From: Nitrospirota bacterium
GTDB lineage: Bacteria; Nitrospirota_A; Leptospirillia; Leptospirillales; Leptospirillaceae
NCBI GenBank assembly: GCA_027415455.1
Contig: DAIBSV010000010.1
Location: 1 to 25,736, forward strand
Reading direction: 5' to 3'
DNA length: 25,736 nt
In this document: positions 1-9,567 of the stretch, piece after piece
How positions within the stretch are numbered: the first letter of the stretch is position 1
Layout of the letters: each line of letters begins with the position of its first letter
The notes under the pieces: generated by a model
What the model was told of the DNA's origin: nothing
What the model saw: only the letters and a program-made list of their open reading frames with translations
The model's database searches: none
Program-made: the position numbers and the translations under genes

Positions 1-95
1 ATCGCAAAGGTCGCCGTAAACCGGCCTGAGTTCTCAACCCGTCAAAAAACGGGTTAGGGAAAAGCTCCGGCCTTCAGGCCGGGGTTGTTTACACG
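1..95 (+). mobile_element. Candidate right end of an IS200/IS605-type (TnpB) element
   Basis: Two compact hairpins sit in tandem. One has arms AACCCG (36-41) and CGGGTT (50-55) around an A-rich loop. The other has arms CCGGCC (67-72) and GGCCGG (77-82) around a TTCA loop and is followed by GGTTGTTTACA. A hairpin of the form CCGGCCTTCAGGCCGG leading into GGTTGTTTAC resembles, from memory, the right ends of IS1341/IS605 elements, where it also forms the 3' part of the TnpB guide RNA. One frame before it reads 18 codons to a TAG at 55-57, which could be a tnpB tail, but this is too short to identify. The rest of the element would lie left of the window. A plain transcription terminator is the main alternative. 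Confidence 0.4.
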
Positions 96-272
96 TCGCA
101 TCCTCCGGCTGCGATAGAATCACCTCGGTCATCTTCATCTTTTACGCTCGACATTTCAACCTCCGTTGGATTTTTCGACCGTCTCAATCAAATCTAAGGT
201 TGCGGCCCTTCTCAGTACGCAGGCCTGAATCTGGGCCGTCGAAACGGACTGTGTAATCTGGTCGGACTGCAA
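89..272 (-). pseudogene. Two small adjacent coding remnants
   Basis: On the minus strand a reading frame with coding-like composition (containing DQITQSVSTAQIQ) can be read from a TTG at 270-272 to a TGA at 156-158. One base later an ATG (152-154) opens a second frame that is acidic and hydrophilic. It stops after 21 codons at TAA 89-91, inside the putative IS end. The spacing GGAGGT-TGAA-ATG is a typical translational-coupling arrangement with a Shine-Dalgarno sequence. This suggests two real genes, the second cut by the mobile-element junction. The first has no convincing start or ribosome site, so it may be a 3' fragment. Neither family is recognised. Confidence 0.3.
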
Positions 273-603
273 GTGCCGAAAAAGAAAAAACAAAAACCAA
301 GTCCAAGTGCACCAATCCCCACTGGTCCCGATACGGGTCCGAACGAAGCGATGCCTTTGTCGTTCCGAACAAAGATTTTTGCGAATGACAGCAAGTCTAT
401 CAAAATTTTGGTCATCATCCCTCCTCGTTTCCCAAAATAAATGGGGAAGTCCTCTCCCAGAAGACCTCCGTTCCCGGTTCACCCTCCCCTTCGAGGCCCA
501 GGAAGCCTCCTTATCGCACCCGCATCCCCCGAAGCCCCACGGTCGGAACCCCTTCCCGGGTTCTGCGATCAACAACCGATCCCGGAGGGGCGATTCGGAC
601 GAC
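273..603. other. Intergenic stretch without a convincing gene
   Basis: This stretch is visibly richer in A/T than the following genes, with runs such as AAAAAGAAAAAACAAAAACC near 278-298. Short open frames exist on both strands. One minus-strand frame starts ATGATG at about 415-418 behind GAGGAGGG, but its product has no recognisable domain and runs into low-complexity Phe-rich sequence. No jetB-like gene is visible downstream of the DUF3375 gene, where it would be expected in a Wadjet operon. Confidence 0.4.
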
Positions 604-2043
604 CTACTCCCGGAAGAACAGGATCCGGGCGAGGGTCGCCCGGCGTTCGACCCCCTCGCCGTCCCGCCATCCGATCGTCTCTTCCCGCGCCTCGTCGACC
701 GCCGTGCGGGAGCGGTCGGAGGCGATCGCCAGATAGACGACCAGCTCCGCCAGCCCGTGCTCGAGCGGATGCCGGGCGACGACCTCTCCCAGGGAGACGG
801 GGGAGCGCTCCCGGAGCTCCCGGTCGATCCGTCCCTCGAGCCGTTCCCGGTCGACCGTCGTCCGGTCGAAGAGAAGATCCGCGGAAAGGTCCTCCGCTCC
901 GGCCAGGACCGGGGAGTCCGGAACCCGCGACCGGACCGGAGGCCGATAGAGCGGGCGCTCGAAGGGAAGGAAGACCTCGGGCGCCGTCTCCGGCAGGGTC
1001 GCGACCGTTCCACCCGGGGGATCCCGGCGGTTCCGGAGCGCCTCCTGCTCCACATGGCGCACCAGCTCCATGATCCGGCGGTTTTCCAGCCAGGCGGCCT
1101 CGTCCAGAAAGCGCCGGAGCTGGGCGGAGAGGCGGGCGACGGTGCGCTGGGCCCCCTCCCCCGCCTCAAGCCAGTCGTAGTGGATCCGCAGAAGCCTCCG
1201 GTCGGGCCGGAGGGTCCGGACCGCGTCCAGGGAAAAGACGCGCTCGAGGAGGGCGGTGAGCTCCTCCTGGCGGGAAGCGTTCATGAGAAAGTCCCAGAAG
1301 GCCCGGAAACTTTTCCCCTGGTCGGAATCGGCGATGGCGTCCCGCTCCCCGAAAAACTCCTGGAGGAGGGCCCCCTTCCCTCCCTGCCAGGTGGCGATCC
1401 GCTCCCGGACCTCCCGGTCCAGATTCCGGAAGTTCTGCTCCACCGCCCGGAAGTCGGCCAGGAGGGCCCGGGCCGTCATCTCCACCTGGATGAACCGTTC
1501 CCGGAGGGCCGTCTCGTCCATCAGCTCCATCTTCCCCTCCCGGACGCGCGCCATTTCTGCCTCGATTTCGGAGCGCCTGTGTTCGAGTTCACGAAGGCGC
1601 GCCCCGGGGTCGGTTTCGCTCCCCTCGGCCATCTGGCGCAGAAGGTCGAAGACGGTAAGGAGCCGGGAGGAGGTTCCGATGAAGCGGGGCTCCTCGAGCC
1701 CCGCGAGCCATTCGAGGGCCTTTTCCGTGGCGGGGGTGAGATCGTAGTGGGGTTCGTCGCTGTCTATGGGGTAGTATTTCCGGAGCCACCCCCGGTCGTC
1801 TGAGGCCCAGTCCTCCAGATAGTCCCGAGCCTCCTTCGGGAAGGCTCCCTCTCCGGACGACTCCCGGAGAAGATAGAGGGTGTCCTCGAGACGGGAGACG
1901 ATCTCCGGACGGGAGAGGCTCCGCACGTTGGGGGCGATGTAGGCGGCGTGAAGGAAGCTCGCCACCAGCGGGGCGTGGTCGGCCTGGAGAAGGCGCCAGG
2001 CCGGATGAAGGCGCCGGAGAGCGTCGAGCCGGGCGTAGTCGAT
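604..2043 (-). CDS. jetA: DUF3375 family protein, JetA-like Wadjet subunit
   Basis: This is a DUF3375 protein. The family was named JetA in type I Wadjet plasmid-defence systems, where it acts as the kleisin-like partner of the SMC-like JetC. The conserved N-terminus is readable: YARLDALRRLHPAWRLLQAD, then NVRSLSR and SRLEDTLYLLRE, followed by long charged helices typical of the family. Read from the ATC at 2041-2043 it has 479 residues, the normal family size. The first standard start is a GTG at 1963-1965, which would remove 26 residues that look conserved. AAGGAG lies 8 bases before the ATC, and a TAA in frame lies just upstream, so no other start is possible. Either AUC is used or the start codon has mutated. 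The gene lies about 70 bases after the flavoprotein gene. No jetB, jetC or jetD is seen, so it is an orphan or part of a broken system. Confidence 0.75.
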   Translation of the reverse strand: MDYARLDALRRLHPAWRLLQADHAPLVASFLHAAYIAPNVRSLSRPEIVSRLEDTLYLLRESSGEGAFPKEARDYLEDWASDDRGWLRKYYPIDSDEPHYDLTPATEKALEWLAGLEEPRFIGTSSRLLTVFDLLRQMAEGSETDPGARLRELEHRRSEIEAEMARVREGKMELMDETALRERFIQVEMTARALLADFRAVEQNFRNLDREVRERIATWQGGKGALLQEFFGERDAIADSDQGKSFRAFWDFLMNASRQEELTALLERVFSLDAVRTLRPDRRLLRIHYDWLEAGEGAQRTVARLSAQLRRFLDEAAWLENRRIMELVRHVEQEALRNRRDPPGGTVATLPETAPEVFLPFERPLYRPPVRSRVPDSPVLAGAEDLSADLLFDRTTVDRERLEGRIDRELRERSPVSLGEVVARHPLEHGLAELVVYLAIASDRSRTAVDEAREETIGWRDGEGVERRATLARILFFRE

Positions 2044-2087
2044 GGAAGCCGCTCCTTAACGTTCGGCCGCGATACATGCGGCGTTCG

Positions 2088-2115
2088 GTCCGATCGGACG
2101 GAAGGCGCCCCTTCC
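2088..2115. terminator. Palindrome and hairpin between flavoprotein and jetA-like gene
   Basis: Two symmetric elements are adjacent. GTCCGATCGGAC (2088-2099) is a perfect 12-base palindrome. GGAAGG (2100-2105) and CCTTCC (2110-2115) form a six-pair stem with a four-base loop directly after the flavoprotein stop codon. There is no T-run, so termination would be weak. The palindrome could instead be an operator for the jetA-like gene. Confidence 0.3.
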
Positions 2116-3510
2116 CTAGAAGAGGGAGCGGGCCGCCTTCCCGATTCCCTCGGAGGCCATGGGATGCTGGTCGGCAAAGCCCGCGAGGTCGCGGGCCGTG
2201 AGCCCTCCGGCCAGGGCCAGTCCGATCTCTCCCACGAGACTGCCGGCGTCGATCCCGACGATCGTCCCCCCGAGGAGCCGGAGGCTGGCCGGGTCGAAGA
2301 GAAGGGTGATCCCGCCCCCGGTTTCCCCCAGGATCTGGGCCCGGGAATCTTCGGAGAAATCGTAGCGTCCCGCGATCACGGGAATCCCCTTTTTGCGCGC
2401 CATCTCCGGAACGAGCCCCACGTAGGCCGCCTCCGGAAGGGTGAAGATCGTGGTCGGAACCGGTCCAGGATCGAAATAATCCAGGGAGTCTTCTCCGCCC
2501 AGGATGTTGTGGGCCGCGACCAGGGACTGCCGGACGGCCGCATGGAAGAGCGGGGTGATGCCGTTCACGTCGCCCGCCGCGAAGATGTGGGGAATGGAGG
2601 TTCTCATCCCGGCATCGACCGCGATCCCCCGCTTCGACACCTCCACACCGACGGCGACGAGTCCCTCGGGAATGACGGGCCTCCGCCCGGCCGCCACCAT
2701 CACCCGGGCGAAGGACTCCTTCCGGATCTCGCCATTGGCTCCCGCGCGGTAGAGAATCTCTTCACCGCCCGCCTTCTGGCGGATCTCCTGGATCTGGACC
2801 TCCGTCAGGATCCGGACGGAGGGGTCCAGAAGGGCGGCGAGCTCTCCGACCATCCCTTCGTCCATGCCGGAAAGCACCCGGGTGCCCTGCTCGAAGAGGG
2901 TCACATCGACCCCGAAGGCCCGGAGCATCGTGGCCGTCTCGAGGCCGATGTAGCCGCCGCCGACGATGGCGAGAGAGGCCGGAAGGGAGGTGAGCGTCGG
3001 AGAGAGGGCGAAGAGATCCCGGCTCGTGAGGGCCCGCTCCGCCCCGGGAATCGGCGGAACGGAGATATCGCTCCCCGAGGCGACCACGATGAATCGCGCC
3101 CGGTAGCGCTCCTCGCCCCGGTCCCCCTCCACCGCGACGGTATGGGCGTCGAGGAAGCGGGCCCGGCCCTTGACCAGGCGGATCTTGGGCTGGGCCGCGA
3201 GCTCCAGGGCGTGCTGGTCGTAGCGGTCCCGCTGGACCCGGTCCTTGTGGGCCACGACCCGGGAGTAATCGACCCCGAGGGTCCCGGGAAGTCCGAACTT
3301 CCCGAAGCGCTCCTGTCGGGCGCGGTGGCTGGCCACCTCCCGCACCGCCTTGGAGGGAACGCAGCCCTCCGCGAGGCAGTTTCCGCTCATGACCCCCTTG
3401 GGGTCGGCCATGACGACCGTCATGCCGGCCCTTGCCAGGCGAAAGGCGGCGGGATAGGCTCCCCCCCCGGCGCCGGCCATGAAGACATCCACATCCTGTA
3501 TTCCCGGCAT
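2116..3510 (-). CDS. Class I pyridine nucleotide-disulfide oxidoreductase (lipoamide dehydrogenase/mercuric reductase-like)
   Basis: This is a 464-residue FAD/NAD(P)H flavoprotein of the dihydrolipoamide dehydrogenase and mercuric reductase superfamily. The sequence shows an N-terminal FAD-binding motif (AGAGGGAYPAA, about 12-22), the redox disulfide CLAEGC (Cys45 and Cys50), a second dinucleotide fold at IVGGGYIGLETA, the FAD-contacting AAGDVNG segment, and a C-terminal HPMASE motif. The last gives the catalytic His449-Glu454 pair used by this class. The ATG at 3508-3510 follows an AGGGGGG ribosome site; upstream in-frame starts lack one. A strong terminator separates it from sqr-DUF1641, so it probably has its own or readthrough transcription. 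No 2-oxoacid dehydrogenase genes are nearby, so a role in a pyruvate complex is not supported by context. The substrate is unknown, plausibly a small disulfide or persulfide. Confidence 0.85.
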   Translation of the reverse strand: MPGIQDVDVFMAGAGGGAYPAAFRLARAGMTVVMADPKGVMSGNCLAEGCVPSKAVREVASHRARQERFGKFGLPGTLGVDYSRVVAHKDRVQRDRYDQHALELAAQPKIRLVKGRARFLDAHTVAVEGDRGEERYRARFIVVASGSDISVPPIPGAERALTSRDLFALSPTLTSLPASLAIVGGGYIGLETATMLRAFGVDVTLFEQGTRVLSGMDEGMVGELAALLDPSVRILTEVQIQEIRQKAGGEEILYRAGANGEIRKESFARVMVAAGRRPVIPEGLVAVGVEVSKRGIAVDAGMRTSIPHIFAAGDVNGITPLFHAAVRQSLVAAHNILGGEDSLDYFDPGPVPTTIFTLPEAAYVGLVPEMARKKGIPVIAGRYDFSEDSRAQILGETGGGITLLFDPASLRLLGGTIVGIDAGSLVGEIGLALAGGLTARDLAGFADQHPMASEGIGKAARSLF

Positions 3511-3528
3511 ACGCGCCCCCCTTTTCCG

Positions 3529-3565
3529 AAAAAAAAGCGGGGGACAGCCTTTCGACTCCCCCCGC
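3529..3565 (-). terminator. Rho-independent terminator after DUF1641 gene
   Basis: Read on the minus strand, GCGGGGG (3559-3565) pairs with CCCCCGC (3537-3543) and is followed immediately by eight T (3529-3536). This is a textbook intrinsic terminator, placed 34 bases after the DUF1641 stop. It closes the sqr-DUF1641 transcription unit. Confidence 0.85.
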
Positions 3566-3598
3566 CGACCCATGCATAAAGTCTGTTCGAGCCTTACG

Positions 3599-4351
3599 TC
3601 AGTGACGGGCTGCGCGCATCGCCTTCACCAGCTCAAGACCGGTGTAGATGGCCTTCTGGTTTTCGGGATCGCCCATGAGGGAGATCAGCCCGAAGATCCC
3701 GGAGCCGGTCTTGCCCTCGTCGCTGACCCGGTTGACGGCGGAATAAAGGATCTCCACCTCCGAGATCCAGTGCTCGAGAGTCACCATGAGGCGTTCGACG
3801 AAGGCATCGTTGAAGATCCGGGTCAGCGCCACGACCCCGGCCGCCACGTCGGGCATGGTGTCGAGCGCCCCCACCTCGTCGAGCTTGTGGACCGCGTGGT
3901 TCAGGCGGTCGACCGGAAGGGTCATGAGCTGCTCCATCAGGGTGCCTGCCCGCTCGACCTGGGTCACGAGCCGCTCGAGAAGGCCGTCCGTCATGATGCG
4001 GTTGATGGCCGCCGCCGCCGTTCCGAGTTCGACCAGAGCGTCGAGCCCCCCCGACGAGACCAGGGGACCCAGCCGCTCCAGGGCCGGGATCACGCCCTCG
4101 ACCTCCCGGAGTTTTTCGAGAATCGCCACCACCTTGGGATCGGCGGCCCGGTCGAGAAGGGTCACCGCCCGGTCGGCGGTCTCGGCGACCCGCTCCACCA
4201 GCTGGTTTGATCCGATGTCCATCAGGGCCTTCTGGGCCGTCACCGCCTCGGCCAGCGTGTCGAGACGGTCGAGAATCCGCACCAGAAGCTCCTGCGTTGC
4301 CTGCTCCCCGAGCTTTTCCCCGAGGAGGTCTGTCCGGCTTGCTTCTCCCAT
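3599..4351 (-). CDS. DUF1641 family protein, SQR partner
   Basis: This 250-residue protein is almost wholly alpha-helical and rich in Leu, Val, Glu and Arg, with no cysteine cluster, signal peptide or membrane segment. Helical repeats carry conserved-looking stretches such as LVERVAETADRAVTLLDRA and LEKLREVEG. DUF1641 proteins are commonly encoded beside SQR-type flavoproteins and some formate dehydrogenases, but their biochemical job is not established. The ATG at 4349-4351 follows AGGAGAACGAG and lies nine bases after the sqr stop codon, so the two genes are surely co-transcribed and probably translationally coupled. An inferred role is an accessory or membrane-docking subunit of the sulfide oxidase next to it. 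Confidence 0.75.
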   Translation of the reverse strand: MGEASRTDLLGEKLGEQATQELLVRILDRLDTLAEAVTAQKALMDIGSNQLVERVAETADRAVTLLDRAADPKVVAILEKLREVEGVIPALERLGPLVSSGGLDALVELGTAAAAINRIMTDGLLERLVTQVERAGTLMEQLMTLPVDRLNHAVHKLDEVGALDTMPDVAAGVVALTRIFNDAFVERLMVTLEHWISEVEILYSAVNRVSDEGKTGSGIFGLISLMGDPENQKAIYTGLELVKAMRAARH

Positions 4352-4360
4352 CTCGTTCTC

Positions 4361-5500
4361 CTATAGAATGCCCCGCGAGGTCAGCCAATACATCTTGTTG
4401 TAGGAAATCTTCAGCCAGTGCACCGTGGTCGTCGGAGTGGGAGGAACCGGCGGGGTGGTGTAGTTGAAGGAGATGTAGCTGGCCTGGTTCCGCCCGGTCT
4501 CGATGAAGCAGAAGACCTTCCCGTCGTACTTGTGGGAGGGTTTCTGTCCCGAGAGGAGGTCGACGACGTTCTCGACGAGGACGTCCGCGGAGAAATGGGC
4601 AGTGGAACCGGCCTTCGAGATCGGAAGGTTGGTGGTGTCCCCCACCACGAAGACGTTTTCGGTCCCTTCCATCTGGAGGGTCTCCTTGTTGGTGGGGATC
4701 CAGCCACCTTCGCCCAGCTTGGAGTCGAGGATCACCTGGGCTCCCCGGTGCTGGGGAATGGTGATCAGGAGATCGAAGGGGAGCTGGCTTCCCTCCATGC
4801 TGTGGACGATCTTGTTCTTGACGTCCACCTCCTTCAGGTTGAAGAAGACCTCGTACTTGATCCCCCGCTCCTCGAAGGTCTGGGCCCCCCACTTGGCCAC
4901 CGCCGGAATGGTGTGGACCGCCCCCACCGGATAGGTGTAGGTGATCTCGGTCTTGTCCCGGAGGCCGCGCTTTTTGAGATAGTCGTCGAGCATGAGGGTC
5001 ACCTCCACCGGGGCGACCGGACACTTGTGGGGGACGCCCATCGAGATGACGATCTTTCCTCCGTTAAAGCTCCGGAGGGCGTCGCGGAGCTTGATCGACC
5101 CTTCCTCGGTGTGGAACCAGTGGCCCGCTTCGACGAGGCCCGGGGTCAGGTCGGGACGGGGAATGCATCCGGTGGCGATCACCAGGATGTCGTAAGAGTA
5201 TTCTTTCCCCCCCTTCGCGGTCAGCTTCTGCCCCTTGATGTCAATGTTCGCGATCTCGTCCTGTACGAAGTCGATGGCGGGGTCGAGCAGGGAGCGCTGG
5301 GGGCGTTTGAGATCTTCCGGCCGGGAGAGGTCGAAGGGGATGTAGAGCCATCCGGGCTGGTAGGTGTGGGTCTCGGTGTTTCCGATCTGGGTGATCGACA
5401 CCGACTTGGAGCGAAGCTCGCCGGCGATCTTTCTCGCGAGCTGATTTGCGACGATTGTTCCGGCGACGCCTCCGCCCAGAATCACGATTTTCTTGGCCAT
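4361..5500 (-). CDS. sqr: Sulfide:quinone oxidoreductase
   Basis: This 379-residue flavoprotein oxidises sulfide to polysulfide or sulfur at the inner membrane and passes electrons to quinone. Evidence is the N-terminal FAD motif VILGGGVAG (about 6-14), HTYQPGW (45-51) typical of SQR, the FAD-binding VVGDTTNLP segment (285-293), and three isolated cysteines. Cys112 (ATGC), Cys160 (VPHKCP) and Cys331 (VFCFIETG) match the three-cysteine pattern of SQR. The C-terminus has aromatic helices (HWLKISYNKMYW) suited to membrane attachment. The ATG at 5498-5500 follows GGAGGAAAG; a longer in-frame start is possible but its extension is low-complexity. It heads a two-gene unit with the DUF1641 gene and has a long structured leader. 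Assignment to an SQR subtype needs a tree. Confidence 0.9.
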   Translation of the reverse strand: MAKKIVILGGGVAGTIVANQLARKIAGELRSKSVSITQIGNTETHTYQPGWLYIPFDLSRPEDLKRPQRSLLDPAIDFVQDEIANIDIKGQKLTAKGGKEYSYDILVIATGCIPRPDLTPGLVEAGHWFHTEEGSIKLRDALRSFNGGKIVISMGVPHKCPVAPVEVTLMLDDYLKKRGLRDKTEITYTYPVGAVHTIPAVAKWGAQTFEERGIKYEVFFNLKEVDVKNKIVHSMEGSQLPFDLLITIPQHRGAQVILDSKLGEGGWIPTNKETLQMEGTENVFVVGDTTNLPISKAGSTAHFSADVLVENVVDLLSGQKPSHKYDGKVFCFIETGRNQASYISFNYTTPPVPPTPTTTVHWLKISYNKMYWLTSRGIL

Positions 5501-5610
5501 TCTTTCCTCCGCCCTGGTCCGGGGGAGGCGGGAAGGATTCTTCCCGTCCTCCCGGACCGGATTCATCCTCGGGGCGACCGGGCGACCGGCGCCCCCCGAC
5601 AGTTGGCCAC

Positions 5611-5643
5611 AAGGCAGGGCCGGACCGAATCGGGCCCTGCCTT
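5611..5643 (-). promoter_or_regulatory. Large hairpin in the sqr leader
   Basis: Ten perfect base pairs (AAGGCAGGGC with GCCCTGCCTT) enclose a 13-base loop that starts CCG and ends CCG on the transcript. It lies between the predicted promoter and the sqr start, about 110 bases before the ATG, and has no following T-run. It is more likely an RNA stabiliser or regulatory structure than a terminator. Confidence 0.5.
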
Positions 5644-5654
5644 CCGACCTCCCG

Positions 5655-5683
5655 ATTCTAGTCCAACGAAAGGGGAACCGCAA
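5655..5683 (-). promoter_or_regulatory. Candidate sigma70-type promoter of sqr-DUF1641
   Basis: On the minus strand TTGCGG (5678-5683) and TAGAAT (5655-5660) are separated by exactly 17 bases. The -10 is close to consensus and identical to that predicted for the RuBisCO-like gene; the -35 is weak. The implied leader before sqr is about 150 bases. Confidence 0.45.
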
Positions 5684-5802
5684 GCAAAAATAGGGGATTG
5701 TCCACGGGCTTTTGGAGAGTGAAAAAGTCACCAATGGGTGCGGTCCGAAGCGGTGCAGCTCCGTCCCGCGGGGGAAAGACGGAACAGTCCTTCGGGATCC
5801 CG

Positions 5803-7422
5803 TCAGACCCGGAAGCGGCCGACGGACTCCCGAAGGCTTTCCGAGCCCTGCCGGACCTCCCGGACGACCTTATGAGTCTCCTCCGAAATGCCGCCGATCG
5901 CGTCGAAACCTTCGAGCGAGCGGGAGAGGAGGCTCTGGACGTCCCGGATCGTCTGGACCTGCTTTTCGAGGCTCCCCTTGAGATCCACGAGAACCCTCCG
6001 GGAGATCGACCCGATCTCCTCCCGGATCTGCCGGAGGGAGTCCTGGGCTCCCGACGACCGCTTCTGGCTCTCGGAGACGCCGGAGGCCGCCTGGACAAGG
6101 GAGCGGGAAAGCTCGCCGATCTCTTCCTGGACAGTCTTGACGATGGCGGCGATGTTGTTGATGGATTGATCGGTCGTTCCGGCGAGCTTTCTCACCTCCT
6201 CCGCCACGACCGCGAACCCACGCCCCTGTTCCCCCGCCCGGGCCGCCTCGACCGCGGCGTTCAGGGCCAGGAGATTCGTCTGGGCCGAAATCATCCGGAT
6301 CTCCGTCACGATCGTTCCGATCTCCTCGGATCTGCGGACCAGGCTCTCCATGATTTTCTGCCCCTGGAGAACCGAGCCGGCCAGGAACTCGACCGAGGAA
6401 AAAGCTTCCTGGACCGACCCCATGCTCATTTCGCTGATCGACTGGGCACGCTTCGCGGTCTCCTCCGTTTCGGAGAAGGTTTTCGACAGGTCCTGGGATT
6501 CCCGGATCATCCGGTCCGCCACCGAAACAAAGGAGGAAAACTCTCCGCGAAGAGCTCCGATCCGCTCCGTCAGGCGGACGGCGTTCCCTTCGAGGTTTTC
6601 CGTCTGGGCGGAGGTCCCGTCGGCTTCCCGGTGGACCGTCCGGACGAGCTCCGATATCTTTTCGACCATCTGACCCATCTCCCGGACGAGATGTCCGAAC
6701 TCGTCCCTGGCCCGGGCGAGCCGGCTCTCCTCCCGCGCCGCGAACTGGCCCCGGGCCAGCTCCCCCATGCGCCCGATGACGCAGGTCATCCCCATCGAAA
6801 CGGTCCTTACGATCCCGAGGCCGAGGAGCAGGATGGTCAGGGCGACGACCACCGAGGATAGCTCGATGATCAGGACGGAACGCGCGATCAGCCGGTCGGT
6901 CTTCGCGGCCAGGAGGGCCCCGAGCTGGCTGTTGTAGGCGGCGATCGTGACGGAGGTGGCCCGGTAGGAGCGGAAGAACTGCTGAAAGGAGCCTTCGTAG
7001 ATCGCCCGGGCGGAAGGAAGCTGGCCGGCTCCCAAAAGGGCCCGGATCTGGATCTCCGCGAAGCCGATGCTCTTGCGGGTCGCCTTCAGCCGGTCGAGGA
7101 AAAGTCGGGCGGCGGGGGTCATCTCCATCGTTTCCATGGAGGCGAGAAGGGCCTGGTCCTTCCGGTCAAGGGCGAGGGAGAGCCCGACCATTTTCTTTCG
7201 CAGGGAGGTATCCTGAGCGTAGACCGCCACCTGAAGCGCCCTCTGGAGGTCGGTGACGTGGACGGTGAGGCGCGAGGCCAGGGCGGTCTCCTTCTGGAGG
7301 GAGACCGATCGGTCCATCACCCGCTGCGTCTGGCGAAAGGAGCGGATGGTCATGACCGCGGAAACGGCCAGGAGAAGAACGGCGATGGAAAGCATGAGGA
7401 CGAGCTTGTTCCGGATCGACAT
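5803..7422 (-). CDS. Methyl-accepting chemotaxis protein
   Basis: This 539-residue transmembrane chemoreceptor signals to CheA/CheW. A first membrane helix spans about residues 7-25. A helical periplasmic sensor of about 155 residues follows, of four-helix-bundle size, then a second helix (about 183-205) and a HAMP linker (about 206-265). The cytoplasmic coiled-coil signalling domain follows. Its hairpin tip is unmistakable: [20 protein letters not shown] (381-400) continuing [14 protein letters not shown]. The ATG at 7420-7422 follows AGAAGGAG at a six-base spacing; the longer frame has no ribosome site. It stands alone, with no che genes nearby. The ligand cannot be told from sequence, though the adjacent sqr unit makes a redox or sulfur stimulus an attractive guess. 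Confidence 0.92.
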   Translation of the reverse strand: MSIRNKLVLMLSIAVLLLAVSAVMTIRSFRQTQRVMDRSVSLQKETALASRLTVHVTDLQRALQVAVYAQDTSLRKKMVGLSLALDRKDQALLASMETMEMTPAARLFLDRLKATRKSIGFAEIQIRALLGAGQLPSARAIYEGSFQQFFRSYRATSVTIAAYNSQLGALLAAKTDRLIARSVLIIELSSVVVALTILLLGLGIVRTVSMGMTCVIGRMGELARGQFAAREESRLARARDEFGHLVREMGQMVEKISELVRTVHREADGTSAQTENLEGNAVRLTERIGALRGEFSSFVSVADRMIRESQDLSKTFSETEETAKRAQSISEMSMGSVQEAFSSVEFLAGSVLQGQKIMESLVRRSEEIGTIVTEIRMISAQTNLLALNAAVEAARAGEQGRGFAVVAEEVRKLAGTTDQSINNIAAIVKTVQEEIGELSRSLVQAASGVSESQKRSSGAQDSLRQIREEIGSISRRVLVDLKGSLEKQVQTIRDVQSLLSRSLEGFDAIGGISEETHKVVREVRQGSESLRESVGRFRV

Positions 7423-7610
7423 CGGAAACTCCTTCTGCAAAGGGCATTGACGTCCTGCGGGAGCCTCCCGTCTCAGTTCCGGTCCCTTTATCCCGGGAGA
7501 AACTGGCCGAATGGCAGCGGGATCTTTCCCCGCCACACGCCGCGGGGAACGGCCCGGACCCGATCCACTCCGGATCTCCTTCTCCGGAGGAGAGGAAGAA
7601 GACCCCCCAC

Positions 7611-7639
7611 ATCGTAATGAAGGGTCCCGATGCCGGCAA
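7611..7639 (-). promoter_or_regulatory. Weak candidate promoter for the chemoreceptor
   Basis: Minus-strand TTGCCG (7634-7639) and TACGAT (7611-7616) are 17 bases apart, each matching four of six consensus positions. No sigma28 (TAAA-N15-GCCGATAA) motif was found in this interval. The leader would be nearly 190 bases. Confidence 0.2.
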
Positions 7640-7645
7640 GAGATT

Positions 7646-9460
<1,815 letters not shown>

Positions 9461-9465
9461 GAACG

Positions 9466-9502
9466 GAGACGTCCCTCCGGCCTGCGGCCGGAGCGGCGTC
9501 TC
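9466..9502 (+). terminator. Long hairpin after thiC
   Basis: Outer arms GAGACG and CGTCTC (9466-9471, 9497-9502) and inner arms CTCCGGCC and GGCCGGAG (9475-9482, 9486-9493) form a two-part stem with a three-base loop, five bases after the thiC stop. There is no T-run directly behind it. It may protect the thiC transcript end or aid the terminator downstream. Confidence 0.5.
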
Positions 9503-9525
9503 GATGCCACGGGTCCGACACGGGA

Positions 9526-9567
9526 ATGGGACCGTCCCCGTTTTTCGCGGGATGCGGTCCCATTTTT
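9526..9567 (+). terminator. Rho-independent terminator/attenuator before the metH unit
   Basis: Nine perfect pairs (ATGGGACCG 9526-9534 with CGGTCCCAT 9555-9563) enclose an inner CCCG/CGGG stem and run into TTTTT (9563-9567). It ends only 25 bases before the start of the next gene. It therefore either ends thiC transcription or acts as an attenuator for the reactivase-metH pair. Confidence 0.65.

Noticed and set aside
604..2043. Complete Wadjet defence system
   Set aside because: Only the JetA-like gene is present; jetB, jetC and jetD are not visible in the window.
2116..3510. E3 subunit of a pyruvate dehydrogenase complex
   Set aside because: No E1 or E2 genes are adjacent, and the context is sulfide oxidation; only the superfamily assignment is safe.
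1948..3579. Long plus-strand open frame of 543 codons
   Set aside because: It is antisense to the flavoprotein and jetA-like genes, has Gly/Arg/Pro/Asp-heavy composition and no domain; it is a shadow of high-GC coding sequence.
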